Shown here in pieces: positions 35,601 through 47,600 of a stretch of DNA of 64,000 bases (the first letter of the stretch is position 1; each line of letters begins with the position of its first letter). The stretch is from Meconema thalassinum. Taxonomy: Eukaryota; Arthropoda; Insecta; Orthoptera; Tettigoniidae. The translations under genes were made by a program, and so were the position numbers. The notes under the pieces were generated by a model. The model was not told the origin of the DNA and searched no databases. It saw nothing but the letters and a program-made list of their open reading frames with translations. The stretch spans positions 17,210,716 to 17,274,715 of the forward strand of contig OX336392.1 of NCBI GenBank assembly GCA_946902985.2, in the 5' to 3' direction.

Positions 35601-38600
35601 GGCAGTATTATCCTGACTTTGGTCACAAAAATGTTCCCTTCATTGCTCTAGAATGTTCCACCATAGGACAGGGTTTTAACGAGCAAAAATAATGGAATTT
35701 ATTCTTTAAGTTCTGTAAAGCGTCCAGCGTTAAGTAAAGTCTGTGGAGTCTTATGGTGACAGTGTTGCTAACTCTAGGCAGAGGTAGCGCTGACGTCATA
35801 AGTTATCTTCACCCATTTTGAGTACTGTGCTTTCATAAGTTAGCGACACAACACAACCCCAGCAGCTACCTGAAATAGAACACGCCCAGGAAGGAGCAGT
35901 TTTGCAGGTGTTAACGGATTGGACCAGTATTAAGGATACCGTACGCGAAGAGAACCAATAACGACATTAATTTCGTTGTGATATGACGCAATAATGATGA
36001 CAGATGACGAGAGCACAACCCTTCCTTCCTTCCTTCTCGGATGTATGCAGACGATGTTAACAATGTTTACGTCAGCAATACTGTTGATCATCACCTCTTT
36101 AGTTATTAGTTAGGCTATAATTTAGTTTCTTTCAATTTTATTCTTGTTGTTTTGTTTAGATTAATATTTGTAATATTGTAGTGAGTTAGCCGTGCTGTTA
36201 GGGGCGTGCAGCTGTGAACTTGCATTTGGGAGATAGTGGGTTCAAACCCAACTGTCGGCAGCCCTGATTCGATCGAACAGAAAATATAACAAGACACACA
36301 ACAATAACACCAATGACGGATAGTGCTTCAGAACTTATGTTGCCGGCGGAACTGAGCACGTGCTCCACTCCGGGCGAGCATGCAGCACTGGACGAGGCTC
36401 TTCTTTCCAGTGTGCTAACCCCGAAAATGTTTAAATACTAAGACATAATATAAACGATACTTGTATGCAATAACAAAGGTAATCAATTGGCAGATAATTG
36501 TAGGAACCTATTATGACGAAAAATATATATGTTCAGAGTTCCTTCATCATAAAACGTGAGGTAACAAAATCAGTGTATGGGGAAGGGAGGTTCTGTTAAA
36601 AGTAAAAGCCCGTAAGACCCACAGTCTTTTCTCAACGCTGGATGCTCTATAGAGGAGATAAAAGAAAAGGGGCTCCTAAGGTTTAAAAGTCGTTTCAGTA
36701 GGTTGGCAGTCATATGACCAAATCACATATTCGTGGAAAGATGGCAAAATCAATAGCTGAACAATGCTGGACTCAGTCATGACTGTTAAGAAATTAGAAA
36801 TGAAACTTTCTGTAGGATTCTGCAATGTCACAGAAGACTAGGTCAAAACAAGGGTGGCTCAGGATTAGTGTCCTTGACATCCTCTAGCAGGCCTGACCTC
36901 AACCCCTTGCACTGTCTGTGAAGCACTCCTTGGAGATAGCAGAAGATGATGTGCATGCTACAATAACATTGATGAGTAAGTGGACAGACTAAGACTGTTT
37001 TCAAACTTAGCTTTCCAATTACTATGTAAAACTTTTAAAGATAGAATAATTTCAACTTACCAAATACTGGAATGGTTGACTTGCATTCAGTTGCCCAGTG
37101 TAGTATACTTCAAAAGAGTGCAGCATATTACATTGCCAACTCTTCTCTTCTTTATCAATGATTTCAATGTAGCTTTTTGATGGTGAAAACCAAGAATGGA
37201 CATCAAAGAAGGCTGAAGGTTGGTCCATGAACACTCGCCATCGCTTATCTGGAGAGTAATATTTTGTTTGATAATGAACAGTTGTTGCCTGAAATAACGA
37301 GAAGGCTAAGTAATCATCTACACATGCAACACCAGTTCAAGTTCATAAAGGTGCAAGGATAGTTCAGGCAATTCAAATCAACAAAGCTTCCGCTTCATGA
37401 GAGTGGATTTTTTAAATCAAGTTTTAAACTAGTTTAAGATTTTTGGTTTAGGTTTATTCAGTTTTATGTTTTTATTTATTGTTCAAGATGCCTTATTTGT
37501 TTTAATGTTTTTAATCATCCTTTTTTTAAATTTATTTTATTCAAATAAGGGCCGGTTCTACCACGTCCGGGCAAAGGGGCCGATAACTTGCCCGTCGGAA
37601 TAAGTAAGAATTTCCGTTCGACCATCAACGGGTAGCGCTATCGGAGGAATAAACTTCGTCTACCCGGAGTGTAAATTTTCGGGAGCTTCGAGAGGCCGAC
37701 AAAGCATTACCAGCCAGATTTGAGCCGTGCGTAAGGGTTTCTTTGCATCACCTATGCTGTACATAACCTCTTCATAAATTACTAATAATACAATTAGAAT
37801 CATTTGGTAATTTTGTCACATAATGATATAATTACAATTATTAATTATAAGGGATGCAACAGTTACTGAGCATATTTTATTTTAAGGTGATGGAAGAGAT
37901 AATTGACGACCTGGAAATGTATAACTTTTTTGTCGACGTTGAAGAAGACGCAGTCACACGTCCAAGACGGAACAGAGATCGGCTGGAGCATAATGAAATT
38001 TGGTCGAATGAGGAGTTCTTCGTCCGGTTCAGGCTGCAAAAGCCAACAGTTTTATATTTGCTGCGGTTGATTGGACATGAAATACGACCGCCTAGTGATT
38101 ACCGTACGGAATCATCATAGATTTCAAAATATTATCTCAATTACATGTTTAGAAATACTGTATGAAGCGCTCATATAATTGAATAAATTCGCACAAGTGT
38201 GCATGCGAAATACAGAGTGTACAGGACATTATTCAGGTTCTGTAGGCCTACTATACATTGCCACTGAATTGGTGTTTTGCTCATACAGCATAAGACCTGA
38301 TATTTGGGGCATTGCATTTTATAGTTTTCTACATCACTAAAGCCTTGACAAACAGAACTACGATCTTAGGCTTGTGGTGACGCGTTATACGGTCAATGGC
38401 TTTCATCATAAAATATGTGTGACAAAATCATTCCATCCGCCAAACGAAAAGTGTAAATGTGAACTTTGCAACATGACCTATCCAAGATAGCTTCTATAGC
38501 TGTGCAAAAAGAGTGAAATATCTCGTAGAATGCAGCAAAGAGAACTATCTAATTATGCACAAATGTGCATATTCCGTTCCATTCATTTTACAGAGTTACA

Positions 38601-41600
38601 AACTTGTCGCCTGGAGAGTGATAATTTGATTTGACATACATTTTATGATTGAACCTATGCACTGCAAGCCTTGTCACAGCAGATCTGTAGCTCATATAGG
38701 CCTAAGCCTGTATTCGGATTGCAAAGTAGCCTATTGCTAGAAACATATTTCACATGCTATTCCTCCTTGAAGAGCACTGCATGCTTGTCAAGTTTTCGAT
38801 TATTGAGTTTAGGTATGGTTATTCAGTTGCATTCCTCCGAGAACTGAATCACATGCTAGGTTTATACTGCCCAGAAGTGTCGCGCGAGGTTTTGGTACTA
38901 GGCCTATATCTTGTTGAAACCAAAGAACACGTGCTATCAACAAACAACGGACAAAAGCGAAACGAAATGAAACTTAACGCATCTAACGATAGGTGGCTCA
39001 CTCATCGATTACTCAAATTTAACAAAAATCAGGCTAGCCACCATCTGTATTTTGCTATAAGGTTCCGGGTAGCTGCCCGGAACTTGCACGGACGTGGTAG
39101 AACACTGCCCAAGATACACAGAGGTTTATACCGGCAGATAGTTTATCACCCGGGTTGCTGCCCGCAACTTTTACCCGGATGTGGTAGAACCGGCCCTAAG
39201 GAATGTTATTACATCCTTGGCCGTGGGATTTTTTATCATTTCACTAGTGGCCAATAAGCTCCATGTTAGGCCCCTTAAAACAACAATTATCATCATCATC
39301 ATAAAAGGCCAATGACTTATCCAAAAATAGGTTGGTTGGTTCCTCAGTTTAGGGGCTGCGACAATGCAGTCATGTAGCCCCGTGTACTTTGGGTGTGTGT
39401 AGGATCTGTCTGATGACCGGTGTTAATTGTGATGGCTGTATTAGTATGTGTTATCTGTTTTTAATTCAAGTAAGGACTGCAGACAATTGATTTTCAAGTA
39501 GTTCCAAATTTGTCTACGAAACACCACCGTCAATGACCAACTAGTTCTGAACGTTGTTACTAGATGCCACCGCAATCGGCTCCTGGCGACGAGCGTTAGT
39601 CAAAGATAACCTATAATTTAGCTTCACACAAGTGTAATTAGTGGAAGGTTCTTCATCATGCCATAAATGTATGCCGAAGGAAGGCATACTGAGATCTTGC
39701 CAACAATAAAGAAGTAGAAGAACTTCAAAAGAAGGGAAATTCACAAAATTTGAATTTGAAATATAACATCATCTCATAAGAACTCTAGAATAAAAAAAAT
39801 TAAGAAAATGCATTGCATTTGAGGAAACAACCTTTATTGAAAGTTGTATCAGTTCTGTAGACAATACAGTAGGAGCTAATACAAATATAAATAAGAATTC
39901 CTCATGGATGAAAATTCTCTTTGATGTAATATTGAAGATGCAGTGAATAATCTCACCTCAACCACAGTACTTACCACAAATGAAAGTAATTCAATATCAT
40001 GATCTTGAGGTGGGACGAGAAATTTTATGAATCCATCAACATCTGAAGTGTAGTTCCTGCATTTGACTAGAGTGCGGTTCCACTCGCCCTTTCTCCTCAC
40101 TTTCAAACACAGCTGTACTGATGTACCGGACTTGGGTACATTGTTGGGCTGCAGAACTTTGATCTGCAATCAAAAGAAAAATAAATACTTTTATGAGGTA
40201 TTATTGCAGATGGTCAATTTAGGAAATTTTAACTAACTTTCATCCGGTCATGCCCACGGTAGATTACCGTCCTATTGAAAAAAATGTGCGTCGAGCTCCT
40301 CCGATTGTTACAAAGGGTGCAAAAGGCACATGTATTCTCAAGGTATCCTTTGCTAGATGACAAAGGAGTAGCGGTTCTTGCGGCGATGTTTTCGCCGAGT
40401 TCTTCATCGAAGTGCTAAGGGCACAGTTGAGTGGTAGACTACCGTCGCGTGCGACCGGAAGTGCAATTTCTTTGCTGACCACCCAAAACAAAATGTGAGT
40501 ATTTATGATAGTTTTTCCTGATTTCTAACACATTTCATTCACTATTGAGAAAGAACCCCTCCCCCCAACATCCACACACACGCAAGCACACAACAGTATC
40601 TTTGAAGCTGTCATATAGTGCTTTTTCATTTTTGCCACCACCGTTGTCGCTCTTATTATCAACTCTGAACTCCCATGTTTCTTCGACATATAAAATATAT
40701 TGGTTGTATGTACTTAAGAGTTTCATTTACATAGGTTTTATGTTATTTTCTAAAAATAGTAATTTTTGAATTCATCGTTTTTATGCATGTTGGCAAAATG
40801 TGGGCTTTTTATTGAATAAACCTATGTATGTCAATTACATGTCCGATCAACCTCAAAGCCAGTCATATTGCCATTAAAAGTGAAAAAAAAAACCTCACAA
40901 TTGAAAACAAAAATTGGGAGGACGGTAGATTACCGTTGCGTGATCGTGTGTGTTACATGAAGGGGCGCGACCGCAGGAAGGTTAAATGTGACTAAAATGG
41001 TACTTCACCAGCAAATAGAATTCCCTGCTGTGTCAAGGGACTAAAGGACAATTGCTCCCCAGAATATGTCACTATTCCGGTCATGTACAGTCTATATAAA
41101 AGTGAATATTTGGAGTCTGTGTTACTTTCCTCCTATAAGAAAATATTTTATTCTAAATTCAATCTGAGGCGCAAAGCATGGAAAAAAGACACCTGTAATG
41201 TTTGCGATTCTCTGAATGCTGAACTGAAATATCATGAGGATTCGCTTTATCTAAGGCAACATCTGGAGATCTATCAAGAAATGGCAGAAATGGCGCGTTC
41301 AGAAATGACGCATGATATGAAGCGTGCTGCTAAGGACAGAGATTTAGCGGTCGTGACATTTGACCTGCAGTGAACTTTACTTTTGCCAAGAATCCCCACT
41401 AATATTGTACTCTACAAACGCTTATTGTGGCTGCACAACTGTGGAGTTCACGATGGGGGTTCAAAAAAAGGCTACTGCTATGTCTGGTTAGAAGGGCAAG
41501 CTTGTCGTGGAGCACAAGAAGTAGGGTCTTCTCTTCGACAACATCACATGGTGCGGCAGATGACCTCGTAGTTCCGCCCCTTAAAACAACAATAACTAAC

Positions 41601-44600
41601 TAACATCACATGGAAAATGTATACGAGGGAAAGAAACATTTAATATTGTGGTCTGATTCTTGTGGGGGGAGGGCAGAACAGGAACATTAAGCTTGTACTT
41701 ATGATGAAGAGTATCCTGGCTTCACATCACAACATTAGAAACCATTCGAATGAAATTTCTAATACCTGGGCACAGTTTCTTGTCCAACGATGATGACTTC
41801 GGAGATATAGAGTGCTCCTTAAAGAATCAGCAGCGATTGTACACCCCGGATGATTACGTACAAGTAATGAAGAATTGCCGTAACAAAAATAAAATGATTG
41901 TAAAGAAGATGAAGAAGGAAGACTTCGTTGGATCTGCTAGTTTAGAAAAGAAGATAAGGAACAGTAAGAAGGACGTTGAGAGTAAGACTGTGAGTTGGCT
42001 CCAAACCAGGGAAATTGAGATCGAAAGGAGAAAACCATATTCTCTCATTATGAAAAATTCTTTCAACAGTGAGGGTCAAGAAGTTAGTTTGAAAAGAAGA
42101 AACACTTCACGTCTGAGTGATCACAATATATTCCTGGATGATAATCTGGAACTCCTGTGGCCTAATGGAAAGCCAATATCAGAACCCAAACTGCAAGACT
42201 TGAAGAGTATCATGCATCTCATTCCAAGTGACTGTAAAGGTTCCTATGAAAACTTGTATTCAAAAGGTGGAACCTATGATGATATAGATGGATTCGATGA
42301 AAACCGTGATTCCACACTTCAAAGTGAAAATGTGTGATAATGGAAAAAACTATCGCGTGTGATTGCAATGTGTAAGAGATTATGTTTTCCTGTAACTATA
42401 GATTGTATTGAATTTAAAATCTGAATGTTAACACTTTCCACTATTGATAGTCATATTAATGTACTGTATATTTCTGTGAAATTCTTATGTAATAACATAT
42501 TAATACGTTGACTGAAAATCAAATGTTTCTTGGTTATTAACAACAAAACTCACAAAGTAGCACTTAACTTGTTGTTACATAACTACATAAACCCTGAGCC
42601 CTGTGCATCAACACGTTAACCGCCACAGATTGGTGCTTAGCCGCTTGATGTGTAACTGCGAAACGCAAACTGCAAATACGGCTAAGTTAAATTTGAGAAA
42701 AACAAAGAAACTATTGCACCAAGTGAGTTTTTGTGTGAATAATCACATTACGCTCAAAACTAAGAATTGGCGCGTAGCCGCATGATGCATAACACCGTCC
42801 ATTTAATGTACGGCATCCGAACCTTGTGAATGGACTGAAAAATGTTACAAAGAGAACATAAAATGTATTTTGTAAATAACTATTATGTTGCTATTTTCAT
42901 AGCCAGAAGAAGAGCAAAGTTTTCGAAGTCTTTATGTACGCTAGCGTAAAATATCTAAATAACCTCTGCAAAGTCTGACTTCTAGTTCATACAGTTGTAA
43001 AAGGCCTTCAACTTATTTTTATGATGAGAAACTTTTCTGTCAGCTACAACAAAAAAAGACATTTAAATCCACATTGTGCAAAATTAAAATGTACAAAAGA
43101 AAAAAATTGTCAATAAGAATATGAATCCACGGAGATTTGTTTTGGGGAGGGAAAGACTTTGCAATAGAAATCCTAACTTGATACTTCCAGAACTTCAAGA
43201 TGGAGGGGCCCACAAACCCCAATCCTTGCTGTCCACGACCCAGGGTTCTCTATGTCATTCACCTTCATTGTCTCTAGAACTAATGTGCAGTACTCTAGAA
43301 CTAATGAAACATGCATGGATCTCATTACCTTTCCAATGTATGGAAGTCCTGGTTTGAAGTAACGAGAACTGTGTGGCAGAAACTCTATCTGCAAGGCCTG
43401 ATGGATGATAGTTGACTCTGTAGTTGCATTCTCGACTACGCTCGTTCCCACCTCGGTCACAAACGCTGACACGATAACGGAGCTGGGTGCAACATCCCAT
43501 TCTGGGAGACCAAGATCTGTTCCTGTCACATTTAACTCATAGCAGCCATCATTGCTCTTCAGCTAAAACAATGGCAGAGACAGCAAGGGTTAAACAGAAC
43601 AAATGTAAATGTAAACAAACGTTTGGTGCTTTTCAGTCGGTCAACACGATTTTACCCAAATGAGATGGGTTATTCCCTAATCCTGAAAGAAATTACATGA
43701 GATTAATAAATACACTTGGATGACCAGTTTCGATCATCAAGCGATCATCATCAGATCCATATAAATAATTCATGTTTTTTGGGCTAATTCCTTTTTCCAT
43801 TGAAAAAGGAGGCAATGTTTCTCCGAAACGTATGGTTCTAATCTAAATACACACGGCATTAGCCCAAAAAACATGAATTATTTATATAATCCGGGCCGTG
43901 AAAGCCTTAATATACACATCATCAGATTCATAACACTTAGGCTATAAAATCTATGGCTGAAAATAAGGGGGGAAATTATTAATACTAGCAGTAGTGGCCG
44001 GCTTCATCCGGTGGATTTATTTGTTTTATGGATGATAATGAAGACTACTACAGAACTGAATCCCTCAAGGATAAGGATCGGAAAGCACCAACGCTTATTG
44101 CAGGTGATAACCTTGGTTTACTGCACGAACATCATCGCCCTTATATAGAGGCATACTATAGTCATGATGATAACTGTTTTAAGGGGCCTAGGAAATCTCT
44201 TTGCACTAATTACTCCCCGTGACTGCAATTTATAAGCAGCTCGCAATTCTGCACCGGAACACTGGTAGGGGCGATGTGATGCAGCCCGCATTGCCAGGCA
44301 ACAATAGACTTAGGTATTATTGGAGCTGTCTGGGAGCGCTTGTTCCTCTGACTTACTGAACAAAAATCAGTCTTTAAGGTTACCTGAGAGGTGTAGCCTA
44401 ATGCTACATAGCCTAAACTATTCCTCTTGAATCTGGCTATCACATAAAAAGGAATTTTCCGAATCCGACTGGTAGTTCCGGAGATTAGCGCGTTTAAACA
44501 CACAAACTCTTCAGCTTTATTATATTAGTATAGATGTACACTTATTCGTCACACACAGGAATTTCCCGTCAGTCAAGTGCAATAAGTGTCCAAGTTAACA

Positions 44601-47600
44601 GCTCTCAACAGGACCGCGCAAGACTCATTCAGATAAGTATCCTGTACAATACAATCTGAATTGACCATTTACAACAACCACATATTCACTCCAAACAAGC
44701 AAACTCTGGAGGTCAATCACCACTTCGAGTATCTCAACAAAATATCACATAGACCACAACTAACAAATATTGACGAGTTGCATTATCTCAACTAATACTG
44801 CAACTAAGTAAGTGTACATATTGTAAATATTTTCACCCATACTTTCACACATAGATTTTATAGCTTAAGTATAATGCATCTGATGATGATTGAAACTGGC
44901 CATCCAAGTGAATTCATTAATCTCATGTAATTTCTTTCAGGATTAGGGAATAACCCAGCTCTTTTGGGTACAATCGTGTTGACCGACTGAAAAGCACCAA
45001 ACGTTTGTTTACTAAGGCAACACTGAAAAATTGCTTCAAACCCCATAATGTAAATGTAAGAAAAAATGTACACCATCATCAAAGATATTTTTAAGGGAGT
45101 TTGTAAAGATGGGTGAGTCCATAACATGGAGAAAATCTCTTGATGAATTACTTGTAATGAAAAACCTAGGAGCTACTGTATTGGAAATTATTATGTAAAT
45201 TACAACAATTTGAATGGTCTCTAGAACTTTATGTTCCTTACCCTTTACTTCAGCTCACTTATAGTACTTGGTTTTTCATGTTCTTTACAGACTTATCGAG
45301 GAATCATTTGGTGAGTCAAACCCTCAATAAGTGATAAATTTAAAGTTGTCTTATGTATTCAGTGGAGACTTCACGAGCAAGATGTCTTTATTTTACATAC
45401 GATAGGGTACCGGTAAAGGAAGGAAGCTCTTGTTTTATATGACTGTCAGTCTTGCCATGGGTACATAGGGCAAGTGCTTAGATGACATACTGTACGTGGG
45501 AAGTGTGATACTGTCAACCTACAACAACCTGTCTATAACAACTGTGATACAATATGTACGGTATATGTGACTAGACCAAACCCTTGTCTGTTCCAAATGT
45601 CCATAATGCAGAACTATAATAGAACAAGTAGAATATATTGTGGAAAAAAGGTGGAAAGGCTTCAGCTTTTGGTTCTCGCAGTAAAGAGGTGCAGTTGCAC
45701 TTTATATAAAGGGAGGTAGGGTGCAGTTACTCTTGTGGGGGTCTGGGCAGGAACACCAAGAGCCCGCTAATGAGCCAGTTTGGTGTCCTAGGCAAAACCC
45801 CTCACAAGACACGGCACAAACCTAGAAGAATTGCTGAGTTTTAATACAATATTTCAGTTTGATTGCTATCATAGATTACTAGATATTGAGAACCGTCTAA
45901 ATATTTTGGTTGGTCGCCATGTTGAATTTTTATGTATGTAGGCCATGTACTATTAGATTTTTTATGGGGGGGGGACACATACACACATACACAGAAGGTG
46001 ATCTCATAAGGTTATATTTTCAGAAATAAAAATAGGCTAAAAATGGAAGAGGTGTTTACTAATTAAGCAATATTATCGAGTGTAATAGATGCTGTATCAA
46101 AATAAAAGAATACCAATTTTGATCAAATTAAAACAAAAAATAAACGAAAGAAGAATGGCTTAGAAAAATCTGCTGTAGAAGAAAGAGTGCACAAGATTCA
46201 AAGAGCATCTGGTATAACCAGGAATATCTATAACTAAACATGTTTATCTAAGAAATTGATAATACAGCGCTATAGAACAGTAATTAAACCTGAATGCTTA
46301 TATGCCAGTGAAATTGGATAAATCAGAAGTATCAGAATGAAGAAAGGAAAGACAATCCTTAAAGCCTCTCCATTATCTACTATATATTTGTCAAATACCA
46401 CTCACTCACTCAGTGATTGACTGACTGACTGACTGACTGACAAAATCTCAGAAACCACCGAACGGATTGGAATGAAATTTGGTATGCAGCTTCCTCAAGG
46501 GCCGCAAACGCCCACTAAGAAAGGATTTTTGGATATTCAGGTTCTAAAGGGGTGTTAAGGGGGTAGACCTGCATTTCATTGAATAGCAATATCTCCCGAT
46601 TGGTTTCATTGGGAGATGTGATACTCGGCATATAAACTCATCATTAAAAATAAGAAGACACGTGTCTGAGGGTTTTTCGATGTGGTGTATATTATGAGGT
46701 GATAGGGGTGAAAAGTGGGGGTTGAAGGATTCCTAACGGAGCGTGTATCCCTTAAACGACATAGGCCAGGAGTTTGGAACTCAGCGGGAAAAAATCAGCA
46801 TAAAAAATAAGTAAATAGGTGTTCGACCGTTTTTTCATAAATCCAATTTAAGGGGCCCATGGGGAGGGGTGAAATTATGGGGGGGGGGGGGACGTAATAT
46901 GTCTGAGTGTAAAATTATACATCGCCTATGTTGTAGACAATAACACATTACATCTTTTTTGTCTCTTGCTATTTCATCATACAAAGAATACTTAGGGAGT
47001 TATTAATGATTTTGTACTTTTTGGCCGGAATTTTCAAAGTCCCAGGAATGACATAAAAATTGATTCGAATGAAATTTAAAAAAATAGTTTTTTTTTAATA
47101 CTTTTATTATATTTTTCACGTCTTTTAGGGTCCGAAGCCAACATGATATTTTGATGTTTTCTTTCGTCCCATGCATTTTTGGTTTCAGGTCATAGAATTA
47201 TTTTCCACTAGGACCCATGCTTATCTATCTATATAACTAATGTTATAACGGGATTCCAAATGTTATTGCGGGCGAAGCCGCGGGTAACAGCTAGTCTACT
47301 ATATAAAGCTCAAATACCACTGACTGACTCATTCATTCATCACGAAATCTCAGAAACCACCAAACGGATTGGAATGAAATTTGGTATGCAGCTTCCTCAA
47401 GGGCCGCAAACACCCACTAAGAAAGGATTTTTGGATATTCAGCTTCTAAAGGGGAATTCAGGGGGTAGACCTGCATTTCATTGAATAGCAATATCTCCCG
47501 ATTGGTTTCATTGGGGGATGTGATACTCAGCATATAAACTCATCATTAAAAATAAGAAGACACGTGTCTGAGGGTTTTTCGATGTGGTGTATATTATGAG

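Larger units (their letters stand above)
43611..45012. mobile_element. long-inverted-repeat element with hammerhead motif
   Basis: Inverted arms of about 150 bp start GTAAACAAACGTTTGGTGC at 43611 and end at 45012. The left arm carries a hammerhead, the right arm a decayed version. The interior is filled with other repeats (palindrome 43761-43885, Helitron end 44222-44535). Probably Penelope-derived, by analogy with the foldback at 20848-21443. Confidence 0.7.

Noticed and set aside
36184..36266. functional tRNA gene
   Set aside because: A and B boxes are present but cloverleaf pairing is poor; SINE head is the better reading. The same holds for 27005-27081 and 55485-55560.
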